From positions 12,009,001 to 12,073,000 of the forward strand of contig JAUCBN010000012.1 of NCBI GenBank assembly GCA_035048815.1: a stretch of DNA of 64,000 bases, in the 5' to 3' direction. Positions 44,386 through 57,126 of this stretch are shown piece after piece (position 1 is the first letter of the stretch; every line of letters begins with the position of its first letter). The notes beneath the pieces are model-generated. The model made no database searches, was not told the DNA's origin, and worked only from the letters and a program-made list of their open reading frames with translations. Both the position numbers and the translations under genes were made by a program. The stretch is from Abelmoschus esculentus (Eukaryota > Streptophyta > Magnoliopsida > Malvales > Malvaceae).

Positions 44386-45451
44386 TGTAGCGATTTGAAA
44401 AATCCACAATTAAGTGTATCGCTAGAAATATTCTTTTTGGATTGAAAAATATTTCTCGATGTGTCGTTTTAAAATTAATGTCTTCCACATAGAATTTTCG
44501 GCTAAAAAAATTATTTTTGAAAAGTTGGAGTCGCCACCGGTTGTTTTGGTAGACCGGACACCATAAAACCAGAGATTTGAAAAATTAAGGTTCGAGAGTC
44601 GGTTACGGATGGGAAAGGATTAGCACCACCACACCGTTCAAAAATTGATACTTTACTTAATTACCGCTTTATTAATATTAAATTTTTGGGGTTAATTTAA
44701 CGATCAAATTAATTTTTAATTGGATTTGCGCATTTATTTTAAAGCACCTAAAACCAAAGGTAAGCGTCCGAACCACCACTACATTGGAGTTGGCCTCATT
44801 TACGATCGAATTTAGGGGCCCGCATTAACAAATTAATATCATTTATACAACTTAAACATAACAAATAAATTTAATACATCACATAAAAATACATAAAAAC
44901 ATAAATATTAATCTAACAAAAATAATACTAATCTAAACATATATTAAAAATATATAAATAAATATTTATTTAAAATATAAATAAAATCTAAATACCAAAT
45001 AAAATAATAAGCATTATATTTCATTAAAATAAAGCCAAAATACAAAATAAAGAAAAGAAAATATACCTAAGAGTTCGAAAGTTTAACCCCGAGTGATCAT
45101 CACCAAGATCTATCACGATCCCTCCAAAATTTTTAACTAGATCGAATATTAAAAATAAGACCCGATCAAATCACCCAAAATTTGAGGAGAGCTAAGCTTT
45201 CAAATCAGGATCATAAGGTACTACCCTCATCCAATTGGTTCCTCTCTTCAAAAGGCTTCTCTCACCTCCTTTTATAGGCATTTGGAGAGAGAGGAGTGAG
45301 GTTTCTCATCAACGTGAGATTTCAATCCCACATCAACTTTCCTTCATCTTCTTTTTTTTTATTTTTTCTTTCATTTTTCTTTTTTTATTAATAATATGAC
45401 TACTACAATAATACTACATATATTAAAATCCAATTAAAAATAGTGATTACA
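44386..45451 (-). repeat. 5' LTR of TAT/Ogre-like element
   Basis: 1066 bp, with TG and CA at its ends on either strand (TGTAGCG ... GATTACA). Matches 30715-31797 with many point changes and short indels. Confidence 0.85.
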
Positions 45452-47318
45452 CATGCATAATACATAATGGAAACAGGTTATTAAAACCTTGTTCTCAGGC
45501 CCTGTTCCAAGTTGCGGCTCAGATTTCCTGGAACTATATGCAATTAAAACCTCTCTCGAGGTCTCCATTGAGGCAAATTGGAAGGGAACTGTTGAGCTGG
45601 TGGTGGAGTCCAACTCGCAAGTTGAATTGATCGGTTTTGTATTGAAAAGTTCTTCTGTTGTAATTTTAATCCGACAATGTATAATCCTTTTCTCCGTTTA
45701 AATTGAAACAAGTTTTTAATGAGATATATCGTTGGATTTAAGCTTCGGACTATATTAATAAAAAAACGAATGCCGAGAAAAAAAAATACAAATTTCAGCT
45801 GGTTTGGTAAGATTCATGCTGAATATGACGTAAAGAATCACTTGGTGGTTGTTATGCTTTCAATTCAATATTCACTACGATAATATTCTGCGGCTCATAT
45901 CAACTTAAAAGATGCCATTAATTGTGAAATCAATTCCCAAGCTTTTTGACAAAATCCAATGCTAATCGATTTCTTGTAAGAAAAAAACAAGTGAAATGAC
46001 TAGCATATTAAGTGAACGCCTCCTCCCTAAGACGTGGACGAGTTATGCTCACGTTTCCTCCGGCAGAAATGGTTTGGACCAATCCCATGATATGCGGATT
46101 GTGTCAATGGAAATGCTCGCCATTTTATGCTTACAGGTGACAAGGATTTAAATTGCGGCTGCAATCACGTTTTATTTATCACAATTGCAGACATAACGAA
46201 TGTTATTGTCGTCGCTATAGGTATCGCCGTCATAATTTTTTTTAAAAAAAATATTACAGACATAACAGTTGTGAGTATCATGACTTCGAATGGCACCAAA
46301 ACCGCTATATAACAATAGCTACAACATTGTGTCGATTATATTTGCTCGACAGCAAAATATTTATGTTTTGTACTTACATCATATACATATACATATTCCG
46401 TTATGGATACAAGATTTGATTTTTCAAAAGTTTAACGATAATCCAACATATTTATATCGATTATATACCTATATCTGATACTCGTATTTGAACCTGAGTG
46501 ACCGAATAGCAACATCTATTCAATGTCCCTTATAAAGTGGGGGATTTGATGGAAATGGGGTCTTTGAATTAGTTCATTTGGTTGATGGATTCAGGAAAGT
46601 AGAAACGTTGGATTTGAATATCTGGCTTTAAGCATTGTATCTATTGATGACTTTGATGAAAAAGAAAAAGACAGCATTAAGACTGGTCCAGAAGTAGTGG
46701 TTCCAAAACAAAAATGGAGATTTGTCATTCATGATTCCTTGTGGGCTTGCAATGTTACAAATTGATGTCGAAAGATCATTCTTTCTGTAAGGAACCAGTG
46801 TTGTCAATTTGAATGTTTAAGGATGTTTTGTTACTTAAATACAAAAGCTTGTCTGTATTGGTCTTCACCTAGTGGCAAGATTGGAGGCGAAGAGAAAAAG
46901 AATGGAAAAATGATTCAAAAATAACAACTTAAAATTCAAACCTTTGTGTTGATTTGATTATAAATCGAGTTTTATCAACTTAAGTTCAATTTTATTTTGA
47001 TTATTATATGAAAATATTCAGTTCGATTATTATTTAAGTATATTTGGTTTGATTATCAATTAAAAAAATAAAAAATTACAATTACCCTAATGAACTTAAT
47101 TATATTTTCCATTCAGTATATACTTTTTATTATATATATAATTTATCAAAAATATAAAAATTCTATTGCAAATATTAAAAAAACAAAAATCAATAAACAA
47201 AATCAATCCAAAACCGATAGAATTTGGATAAACATCGACAATTAAATTAAAAAATTATTCAGTAATGATAATATCTTTGATATAAATCGAACCAAACCGT
47301 TATCATCCTTACCCAAAT
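45452..47318. other. Spacer with a LINE RNase H fragment
   Basis: Apart from the LINE piece at 45489-45690, no gene was recognised. 46130-46330 has repeats of GACATAAC-like sequence, and 46920-47315 is AT-rich with MITE-like words (AACCAAACCGTTATCATCC) but no defined ends. Confidence 0.4.
45489..45690 (+). pseudogene. LINE RNase H domain fragment
   Basis: The frame reads SGPVPSCGSDFLELYAIKTS then VELVVESNSQVELIGFVL, which resembles the RNase H-like domain at the C-terminus of plant LINE ORF2 (the ELYAIKxAL and VVESDS blocks). The rest of the element is absent. Confidence 0.65.
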
Positions 47319-47630
47319 TGTTACAGTATACAGGTAAAGAGAAGTTGTAGTGTGTAGCTTGTTTCTTATATTTTGTATAGATTAGAATGAATGCAGTTTT
47401 AATCCTCTGTGCTGCATCTTTCTATAAGGTTTGGAAGAGTTGGTTAAGAGTAAACAGTTAGAGTTTGTTAGTCCTGTTACTCAACTTCTCTTCACATTAA
47501 TCTTGTATAAATAACCGGTTCTCTTTCTGAGAATATTACGGTTTTCATTCAATAAAATAACAACGAGAGTACTGCCTCTCTTTCACTATCTTCTCTGCTT
47601 ATTCACTACAATTCTTCTCAGATCTTTACA
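47319..47630 (+). repeat. 5' LTR of copia element
   Basis: Starts TGTTACAGTATACAGG and ends CAGATCTTTACA. TATA candidate: TGTATAAATAACC at about 47503-47515. It acts as promoter and polyadenylation region. Confidence 0.95.
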
Positions 47631-47642
47631 TGGTATCAGTCG
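47631..47642 (+). other. Primer-binding site of copia element
   Basis: TGGTATCAGTCGC follows the LTR directly. The first nine bases match the initiator-Met tRNA PBS (TGGTATCAGAGC) and then diverge, so it is a slightly imperfect site. Confidence 0.8.
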
Positions 47643-48136
47643 CTTGGAGTCTTGGGAGTTTCGAATGTTGTTGCTTTGCTTTCGCTGGGATCTTGGTGGG
47701 TGGTTCGTCTCCAGGTTCTTCTATTATCTGATGATCTTCATTCTTTGGCCACTTTTTGATTCAACACCAGACGATTGTGATATAGATTATAAATCAGTTC
47801 TGTTTCTCATCTGATTTTCTCACTCTTGTTGCTTCAATCGTATGTTTCTCCAATAGGATTCTCTGTGTAAATCATAAGAATGTTTACTCGAAATGATTAA
47901 ATAGATTGCAGAGTACAACTAGTGATTGTTTTTGAGATATCCTGAGATCGTTCGATTGAGTTTTCAGTGAATGTGAATTTTCTCTAAAAGCATCGTAGTG
48001 GCTTGATTCATCTAGTGATTGATTTTTGTGGTTCTCTGGTTCTTGTTCTTGTGTCTTCTGGTTGTGTTCTCTCTTTGTGGTTTCTAGTCGCAAGCTTCCG
48101 TGCCTATCAATTGCTTGTGTTTTTGTCTCTCTCAGC

Positions 48137-51100
48137 ATGTCTCGAACTGTGTCAAACAATATGGGTTCCAATTCAGGTCAAGCATCGACTGTGTCCGTTT
48201 TGAGTTCCATTCAACAATTGCCTAAGATAGACATTGTCAAACTCTCTGTTAATACGTATGTGTTATGGAAGCATCAAGTTTCACTCATTATTGATGGCTA
48301 TGGTTTATTAGACTACATATCTGATAATTTTGTACCTCCAGCCCAGTTTGTGACTGACCAAACTGGTGACACAACGTCGAATCCTGAATTTTTGATGTAT
48401 TATAGACAAGATAAGCTTCTCGATTCTTGGATTTTGTCAACAATAAGTCCTGAAATGTTGTCGTATTTAACTGGGTGCACTACTACTAGAGCAATTTGGT
48501 CTACAGTGATACGTATGTTTGGCGCATATTCAATTACCAAAACGACATCGTTAAGACATAGTTTACATACTCAGAAAAAGGGAGGTTTGTCCATTCGAGA
48601 ATATTTGTCAAATATTAAACATATTTGTGCTACACTTGATGCTTCGGGGAATAAAATTTCAGAGCAAGAACATGTAAGTGTTGTGCTTGCAGGTTTGACT
48701 CTTGAATTTGAATCGGTCATTGTTGTGGCTTCACGAGAACTTGTCTCCCTTGATAAACTTACTGAGATGCTACTTGAATGTGAGAACAGGATGCAAATGT
48801 TTCGGCATGAATCTTTGCCTATTCATGCCAACTTAGTGGTACAACAAGCTGCAGGGTCAAGTACTAGTGGTGGCCAGTCATTTACTCCAAATTCGAATGC
48901 CTTTCAGCAGCAGCAAGGGGGATAATTTTATTTTAGAGGCAGAGGTCGTGGAGGTTACAACAATAATAGGAGCCGAGGTCGTTGTGGTAGAAATTGGAAT
49001 GGTTCAAATAGACCTCAATGTCAATTGTGTGGCCGAATGGGTCATACTGTTCAGAAGTGTTACTACAGGTTCGATCTGAGCTATTCCGGGTATTCATCTA
49101 ATGATAATAATTCTGTTGAGAGTCAAGATAACATGTCCTCAAGTCAAAATCAAGCACAAGTTTATAATCACACAATTGGATATTCACCAAATGCGTCTAC
49201 TGCTAATCTTTATTCTTTAGGAAATCCTATGGCTATGTCTTATACTCAACATACAAGTGTCTCTGGCAATTCTAGTAATGTTGAAAATTCTGAATTTTTA
49301 GTGCCTACAGTACAAGGACAGTCGACTACTTCAAGTCTGTCGAGTGCACAGCAAGTGCATCTGGTTCCAGAGACTGATTCTAGCAATCTTGTTTTTCATC
49401 CAACTGTTCAGATAGCAACATCCAAACCTACTCAAAATTGTTCTCCTATGGCTGCTAGTATATGGTGTCCGGACTCTGGAGCATCACACCATGTGATATC
49501 TGATCAATCTGTTCTTCAGAATGGTATGTCTTACTCAGGTAATAACTTTGTTCTTATGGGCAATGGTAGTGAGGTTCCTATTAAGCATGTTGGTCACGGC
49601 ATCTTACCTGCTACATCTTCCTCTGCTAAGCCATTATTTCTCACAAATTTGTTACATGTTCCTACCATAAAGAAGAACTTATTATCTGTTTCACAATTAT
49701 CTAAAGATAATAACGTCTATTTTGAATTCTTTGCTGATGTTTGTTATGTTAAGGATATACAAACACAGAAAGTCCTTTTGAAAGGGAAGCTCACTGCTGA
49801 AGGGATATATCAATTGTTGGTACCTCCTTTCCATTCTGGTTTTCAGCTCAATAAAAATAATGCTCAAGTGAATGCTGCCTCAACTTCAATTGATGTTTTT
49901 GGTCTATGGCACAAGCGTTTAGGTCACCCTTCTAGTCGAGTTGTTGCTTCCGTTTTACATACTTGCAATATAGTTTCTGTTGCAAATAAGCTTGATCATG
50001 TTTGTTATCCATGCTTACAAGGAAAAGCTCACAAGCTTCCTTTCTTCAATTCAATGAATGAGTACAATTAGTTGTTTGAACTTGTAGTGTCAGATATTTG
50101 GGGTCCTGCTTCTGTCAGTTTTGATGGTTATAGATACTATGTTACCTTATTGATGTCTACAGTCGGCATACATGGATGTACTTGGTACAAAAAAAGTCTG
50201 ATGTTGCTCAATGCTTCCTCAATTTTCAAAAGCTTGTGGAGGTTCAATTTAATAGGAAAATTAAGGCTTTACAAGCTGATGGAGGAACTGAGTATGTAGC
50301 TTTGAAAAATTGGCTGATAACAAATGGTATTCAACATAGGATTTCTTGCCCTTATACTTCCGAGCAAAATGGCAAGACTGAAAGAAAACATAGGCATATA
50401 GTAGAGACAGGTTTAACATTACTAGCTCAGGCTGGTTTGGAGTTAAAATTCTAGAGTCATGCATTTACAACGGCTGTGTTTTTAATAAATAGGCAACCAA
50501 CTGATGTGTTGCAAGGAAAATCGCCTTTTGAGAAATTGTATGACAAGGTACCAAAATATTCTTTACTAAAAGTGTTTGGGTGTGCTTGTTACCCATATAT
50601 GAGACCATTTAATAGTCACAAACTGGATTTTAGAACAGTGGAGTGTGTATTTTTAGGGTATAGTACCTTTCATAAAGGATACAAGTGTTTGAATGCTAAA
50701 GGAAAAATTGTGATTTCTAGACACGTGGTGTTTGATGAAAATAAGTTTTCTTTTATTCAGAATGATCGAATAAATAAGACTGACTTTGAAATCAATACAA
50801 ATGCTCCACCTATTGTATCATCTTTGGCAAAGTGGAATTTTTTGCACAATCAAATTTCAGATTCAGGCTGTATAAATACATCTCAAGGTCATGATGAGTA
50901 TAGAAATGGTAGTTTGTCTCCAGTTCAACAAGATGGTCCTAATTTATCTATTGAAGTTGTTCCAGCTCAACATTCGGTTCATGCCTCACCTGCACAATCT
51001 GTTCCAGTTCAAGGTTCTCCTCGGATTGCACCAAGTGTTGTTTCAACTCAGACTCATGGTTTTAATTCGCCTATATCATCAGGTCGTACTCATCTATCTA

Positions 51101-53109
51101 GTCAACATTCACCTCAGGTACCTATTTTGGCTCAATCTTCTGGTGATAATTTCCATGCTTCTTCTGTTCATCATTCCACTTTGAGTAATCATGAGGATCA
51201 TGTCTCTATTAATAATTCCACTCCGACCAGTATAGAGTCACCTAGAAATTTAGAGAATGCTATTCATGAGCAGATTGGTAGTGTTCCAGAACATGTATCT
51301 TTTGCCACACATGAAAATAGAGAGGAAATGCAATTCCCATTTGATTCACATATCGCTAGTGACAATGATATTCCAGTTGAATCAGAACATGCTGAAAATA
51401 TGGATGATAATGAGCAGCATCAATTTTTAGCAGATTTTAATAGACAAAGGGTGGAGGATCAACCATCGTTTTTGCCTTCAGCACCTCAACAAGGACATCA
51501 CATGGTGACAAGGAGCAAGAATGGTATCCATAAGCCAAAAATTTATCAAGTATCCAAAGGTGTAGCATCAGAAGTTGAACCACAAAATTTTAGAGAAGCA
51601 ATCCAGAACCCTTTATGGCAGGCAGCAATTCAAACAGAATATGATGCTCTTGTTAAGAATGAAACTTGGAAACTAGTACCCTTGCCTCCAAATAGGAAAC
51701 CACTTAATTGCAAGTGGTTGTTTAAAATCAAGAGGCATTCGGATGGTTCAATAGAATGTTATAAGGCCAGGTTGGTTGCAAAAGGATATCTCCAAAAGGC
51801 AGGTATAGACTTTCATGAAGTTTTTAGCCCTGTGGTCAAGCCGATTACGGTACGCACAATTCTTTCGTTAGCTGTTACAAAAGGTTGGGAATTAAAGCAA
51901 ATTGATATTAATAATGTTTTTCTAAATGGCATTTTGCAAGAAGAGGTATACATGATTCAGCCCCCCGGTTATGAACATGGTGATTCTAGTGATAACATAA
52001 TATGCAAGCTTAATAAAGCAATATATGGTCTTAAGCAAGCCCCTAGAGCATGGTTTGAGAAGTTAAAAGCATATTTGGTTGATGACGGATTTTGCTTAAC
52101 AAAGTCTGATGCTTCATTGTTTGTGAAAACTTATGATGTTGACATAGTGTATCTGTTAGTCTATGTGGATGACATCATTTTAATAGGAAGCAATTCTATG
52201 GTCATTCAAGATATCGTTGATAAATTGCATAATACGTTTTCTTTAAAAGATCTCGGCAAGTTGAACTATTTTTTGGGTATTGAGGTTACCTATACCAAAA
52301 CTAGTTTGTTTCTGAGTCAACGAAAATACATATTAGATCTTCTACATAGGTATGGGTTTGATAATGCTAAAAGCCTACCTACACCTATGGTTACCAGTTG
52401 TAAGGTGTCGATTTCAGATGGTTGTCCAATTGAGAATGCTACTGAGTATCGGAGTATTGTAGGAGCACTTCAATATATTGTTATTACTAGACCTTAAATT
52501 ACCTTTGCGGTAAATAGAGTATGTCAATTCATGCAAACTTCAACTAATGTGCATTTTAATGTTGTGAAAAGAATTCTACGTTACTTGCAAGGAACAGTTG
52601 ACTATGGATTAGAATTTTCCTCTCATACTCATTTGAGGATTGAAGGATTTGCGGATGCAAATTGGGGAGCTGATGCGGATGATCGACGATCCACTTCTGG
52701 ATTCTGTTTATACTTTGGAGGAAATCCAGTCTCGTGGGGGTCCCGAAAACAGTCAGTGGTCTCAAGGTCGACAGCTGAAGCAGAATATAGAAGTGTTGCT
52801 TGTGCTACAACAGAAATAATATGGCTTCAATCTTTGCTTAGTGAACTACATGTCACGTCTGATGGGTCACCAGTTTTATGGTGTGATAATTCAAGTGCTG
52901 TAGCAGTTTCAGCAAATCCTGTACAACATTCCAAATTTAAACATGTTGAACTCGATTTATATTTTGTTCGTGAGCAAGTAGCAGCAAGAAAGCTTCAAGT
53001 AAATGAAGTACCAGCTTATGAACAAGTTGCTGACGTTCTTACAAAACCTCTATCTGCGGTTACTTTTCAAAGACATAGATTAAAATTAGCAGTAGTACCT
53101 TTGCCTTAA
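48137..53109 (+). pseudogene. Broken Ty1/copia Gag-Pol polyprotein
   Basis: The natural start is probably ATG 48137 (MSRTVSNNMGS). Gag has KLSVNTYVLWKHQ and a zinc knuckle CQLCGRMGHTVQKC (C-x2-C-x4-H-x4-C) near 49018-49060. Protease has CPDSGASHHV near 49470-49500. Integrase has the HHCC finger (LWHKRLGH ... CYPCLQGK), catalytic VSDIWGPAS, DGGTEY and the SEQNGKTERKHR block. RT has KARLVAKGY, IDINNVFLNG and the catalytic LVYVDDII near 52160. RNase H has GFADANWGAD, STAEAEYRSVA and ADVLTKPL. Lesions: stops at 48923 (after Gag), 50069, 50452 and 52495, and a frameshift near 50150-50175 in integrase. The rest of the frame is open, so decay is at an early stage. Confidence 0.93.
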
Positions 53110-53250
53110 GTTGTTGTTATGTTCTTTTTGCTTATTTTTTCTTCTAGTTTGTGTTGTTGTTGTTTGTTGTTTTTGTTTGTGTGTTTGTATTGTTTGCAGC
53201 ATGAAAACCTTGCATACAACTCTTGGAAGAGGATCAAATCAACGAAATTG

Positions 53251-53265
53251 AGAAAGCAAGGGGAA
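53251..53265 (+). other. Polypurine tract of copia element
   Basis: AGAAAGCAAGGGGAA lies directly before the 3' LTR. Confidence 0.85.
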
Positions 53266-53577
53266 TGTTACAGTATACAGGTAAAGAGAAGTTGTAGTGT
53301 GTAGCTTGTTTCTTATATTTTGTATAAATTAGAATGAATGCAGTTTTAATCCTCTGTGCTGCATCTTTCTATAAGGTTTGGAAGAGTTGGTTAAGAGTAA
53401 ACAGTTAGAGTTTGTTAGTCTTGTTACTCAACTTCTCTTCACATTAATCTTGTATAAATAACCGGTTCTCTTTCTGAGAATATTACGGTTTTCATTCAAT
53501 AAAATAACAACGAGAGTACTGCCTCTCTTTCACTATCTTCTCTGCTTATTCACTACAATTCTTCTCAGATCTTTACA
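53266..53577 (+). repeat. 3' LTR of copia element
   Basis: 312 bp, the same length as the 5' LTR and with two differences seen by eye. Confidence 0.95.
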
Positions 53578-53716
53578 CAAATTCTTTTTTACACACACAA
53601 AAAAAGGGTTTTCTTTTATTATAGTTTATGTCATGGTGAATGTTCGGGATCCATATCTCTGTCCCGTAATATCATTTTTCAAAAGAGATTATACTATAGG
53701 AATGGTAAAAAAAATA

Positions 53717-54485
53717 TGCATAAAGATACTTTTAACCCTTAACGTTTATAATTTTTATCGTTTTGACCCCTTTTTTTTTGGATAAATTTAGCACTTAACC
53801 TATATCATTTTGACAAATAGCTTATTTTTTAACTATCATTATAACTAGACCGTTAAAAGTCTAACAATAATAACATATCATATGGATATTATAATATATT
53901 TTGAATGAAATGACATCTGACCTATCAAATATATATATATATGTGAAATATAATTTTATTCTAATATAAAATATAAAACAATTAAAATTTAAATAAAATA
54001 TTAAAAATTAATTAATTCTAAAATAAAAAGCTATTAAACTTTCTCAATCCTAACTACAATAGAATCAAAGTATATCTTAAAAAAATATAAACATAATTCA
54101 AAATTAATTAATTTTTTAAGGTATGATTTTAGTTTTATCGTAGTTAGAGTTGAAAATGTTTAGTAGTATTTTATTTTAAAATTAATTAATTTTTTAATAT
54201 TTTATTTGAATTTTAATTATTTTATATTTTAATTTTTTTAATATTTTATATTAAAATAAAATTATATTTCACATATATATATATTTGATAGGTTAGATGT
54301 CATGTTATTTAAAATATATTATCATGATGACATGTTATCATTGTTAGTTTTTAACGGTCATAGTTAAAAAATAAGCTATTTGTCAAAAAGATATAGGTTA
54401 AGGACTAAATTTATCCAAAAAAAAAGAATAAGAGCCAAAACGATAAAAATTATAACCGTTAAGGGTTAAAAAGTATCTTTATACC
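53717..54485. mobile_element. Palindromic (fold-back) MITE, TA-flanked
   Basis: Almost the entire 769 bp is an inverted repeat centred near 54095. The ends TGCATAAAGATAC and GTATCTTTATACC are flanked by TA (53715-53716 and 54486-54487), which fits a Tc1/mariner-type target. Arms share CCGTTAAAA, AAATAAGCTATTTGTC and ATTTGATAGGTTAGATGTCA with their complements. A transcript would form a long hairpin and is a candidate small-RNA precursor. Confidence 0.85.
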
Positions 54486-54487
54486 TA

Positions 54488-57126
54488 AAAAAATTACACA
54501 AGATATTAAAATTCGGATTTTACAATAGAAAAACGTTGATTTGGAAGAAAAAAAAGTGTGTTAATGAAGTTAACAAAAATGATCTATTGTGGAGGACAAG
54601 AGTACGTTCATGAACAGTAACACTTTATGTTTCAAAAGGTGCAATAATTGAAACAATTAGGGTTCTGTTTACAGGTACATTGTGGTTTGTTTGGTCAGTC
54701 AGCACAGGATCAAGATTATTGGCAGATTGGTCTTGGCCAATCACCAAAGATTATTATAATGATGTTCAACTGTTCATACTTTTTGCCTTCGGCCATGGAT
54801 ATGGCTCTTGTCTGTCTTGCATTCTGACTCCAAGGGGGTTCGGATTGGTGCTAAGGTGCCATAGGAAACGTTTTGTCAGAAAAAAACAAACAAACATTTA
54901 TATGAATCTACAAAAATAAAACCTTCGATTTTTTTAAGGTTTAATACATAAATTACCTCTCCATATTTATCATTTTTTTATTATTTAATGTTTCTTTTAT
55001 TATCGGTGTCTATAAAATATCAAAATGTTATTCAAATTATCTCAAAATTATAAGTTCTGTTAAAAATTATGAGTCAATCATCTGATATTTTAACTAAATT
55101 ATTTATTACTTGTTAAGATAAAACATCGTTAAAGTATCATAAATTATGGTTTGATTGAACAATAATTTTTAATAGAAATAATGATTTAGATAATATTTTT
55201 TTATTGTTTTTTCGGTTTTTAAGGTCTTGCCTTAATTAATTTGAACAACCCACTTCGTACATTTAGTTTTGTCTGAATTAAATATTAACCCTTATTTTTT
55301 ACCATTTATTTGAACTCTATAAATTTTATCACGAATATATTTGACCAAGTTGGAGTTCTAGAGTTTACGATTTTATTGGTGGAGAAATTATATTATGGGT
55401 TATTCTCGACACGTCTTTTATGAGATGAACCAATTAAATGCATTTATTTCATTAATTTTTTTTATCTCATTCTTTTATCAAGTGAATCTTCACTGATATT
55501 TAATGTAAATTTAATTCAAAAACAGTTTTTATTAAATGAAGATTTACTTAAAAAAAATAAGAAGGAAAAATTAATAAAGTGGATACATTGATTAGTTGAT
55601 CCCATAAATAACATGGTAAAAATGACTCATGGTATAATTTTTATCATTGGTGGGATTAGGTGTGACAATCGAATGTGGAATAATCGAAAACCGTGAAGAT
55701 CTTAGCCGAGAAATAATTAAAATCTTTACTCACAAGGATGAGGATGTGAAAGTTTTATCATCGAAGCTCAAAATATAATAAGATGAGATTGTTATATCAG
55801 AACCATTGAGATGACCGAAACGTACTTGTATAAATCACTATGGGAATTCACAAAAATATCTGCTCAGATCCCTATATTTTTATAAAGTTAAATTGTCGCA
55901 AAGGTGATTAACTCATTTTCAACAAAATATAATCTCTCATAATTTGAATACGGTGAGGTAGAGTAGGTTCTAAAATTCTCCGTAAATTCTATAATAATAA
56001 TTATAAAATGGGATATATATTATTATAAACGTGATTTAGTCTAATTTTATTTAAATTGTGCTAAGATTATTTCTGAATGTATTTTAAAAATATGAATATT
56101 TTTAAAATATATATTTAAACATGAATTTCTTAAAAAAACAGTTTTAGAAATGATTTTGGAAAATAACCAAAATTTCTACCAGATAAATCAGAAAGTCATC
56201 CTTATATTTTTATATAAGAAAAGAAAGTACTAGATTCATTTAAAGCAAATTATTCTTGAAATCAAAAGAGAAGATTAGATTTCAAAAAGCAATAATAATA
56301 ATAAAATTACTCAAAATATTCATTTAAGATTTGAGTCATTTCGACAATCTATTTTTTCTAATATATTTTTTTCTGCTCAAGTCAAATGCATTTCTATAAA
56401 AGAAAAGACTCTGTCGGCCTTTTTTTCGTTTTCCCTATTTGCTTTACTCACGATTCTGATCGGTGCTGTCTCCAGGCTTGTCATTCACAGTCGCAGCAAC
56501 GATGTGATTCAAATTTCAAAAGGGAAAAACAATAGCCAATACAAGTGGAGAATTTAAAAAAAAAAAGAATAAAATTTAAAATAAGTATACAAAATTTATT
56601 TTTACCTTTTAATATTAAATTAATTTTTTAAAAGAGAAATTTTCACCCATTTAAATTCATTTTTGAAAAATATAAGCATTCTGCCTTTTCTCTTGTGGAT
56701 GCGAATGTCAACCCTCGTCTGAATGAGTCATATTGAACTTTATTACAAGTGATCCTAATGATGTCTTGTTCTGGCAGATTACACGAGGGAGTTGCAGAGG
56801 AAAGGGTGAAGTGGAGAAAGACAACTTTTTCTAGTTCTTTCTATCAAGTAGTCATCCATTTCTGAAAAAAAATAATCTATTAAAAATTTCGTACAAAAGT
56901 ATAAAAACATTTTTATGTATATTATTGTATTATCAAAATTCAAATATTTTCATAAATCTTTTTATCTCTACCCAAATAAGATGCTTTAAGAAATAAAAAA
57001 ATAAGTGATGAGAAAATCAAACTAACAACAGATTATTTTGTTATATAGTTTTGATTATATCAGTTAACAAATTATCGAACGAGTGTGATTAATCTATTAA
57101 AACTATTGACAAAAACAAATAAAAAG
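54488..57126. other. AT-rich spacer
   Basis: No recognised gene. 54660-54900 is less AT-rich with an open frame (54680-54919, +, 79 codons) but it matches nothing I know and no splice structure supports it. Confidence 0.45.

Larger units (their letters stand above)
30715..45451 (-). mobile_element. Non-coding TAT/Ogre-like LTR element, split by Athila insertion
   Basis: Two related LTRs in direct orientation, about 1.08 kb and 1.07 kb, bound the element on the minus strand. A PBS (TGGCGACTCCGTTGGGGAC) lies beside the right LTR and a polypurine tract beside the left one. Neither flank (31798-36750, 43523-44364) contains recognisable gag or pol. The 3' part holds several families of tandem repeats, a known feature of TAT/Ogre elements. 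I would class it as a LARD-type derivative. The LTRs differ at many positions, so it is old compared with the elements at 2.5 and 47 kb. An Athila-like element sits at 36751-43508. Confidence 0.75.
47319..53577 (+). mobile_element. Young Ty1/copia element with perfect TSD
   Basis: A 6.26-kb element has 312-bp LTRs (47319-47630 and 53266-53577) and the perfect 5-bp target duplication CAAAT on both sides (47314-47318 and 53578-53582). By eye the LTRs differ at two positions (G/A in the GTATARATTAG word and C/T in GTTAGTCYTG). The internal region has all copia domains in order (Gag, protease, integrase, RT, RNase H), but with four in-frame stops and one frameshift. It is structurally complete but not autonomous. 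Confidence 0.96.

Noticed and set aside
54680..54919. 79-codon ORF
   Set aside because: No recognised domain and no supporting context; likely chance.
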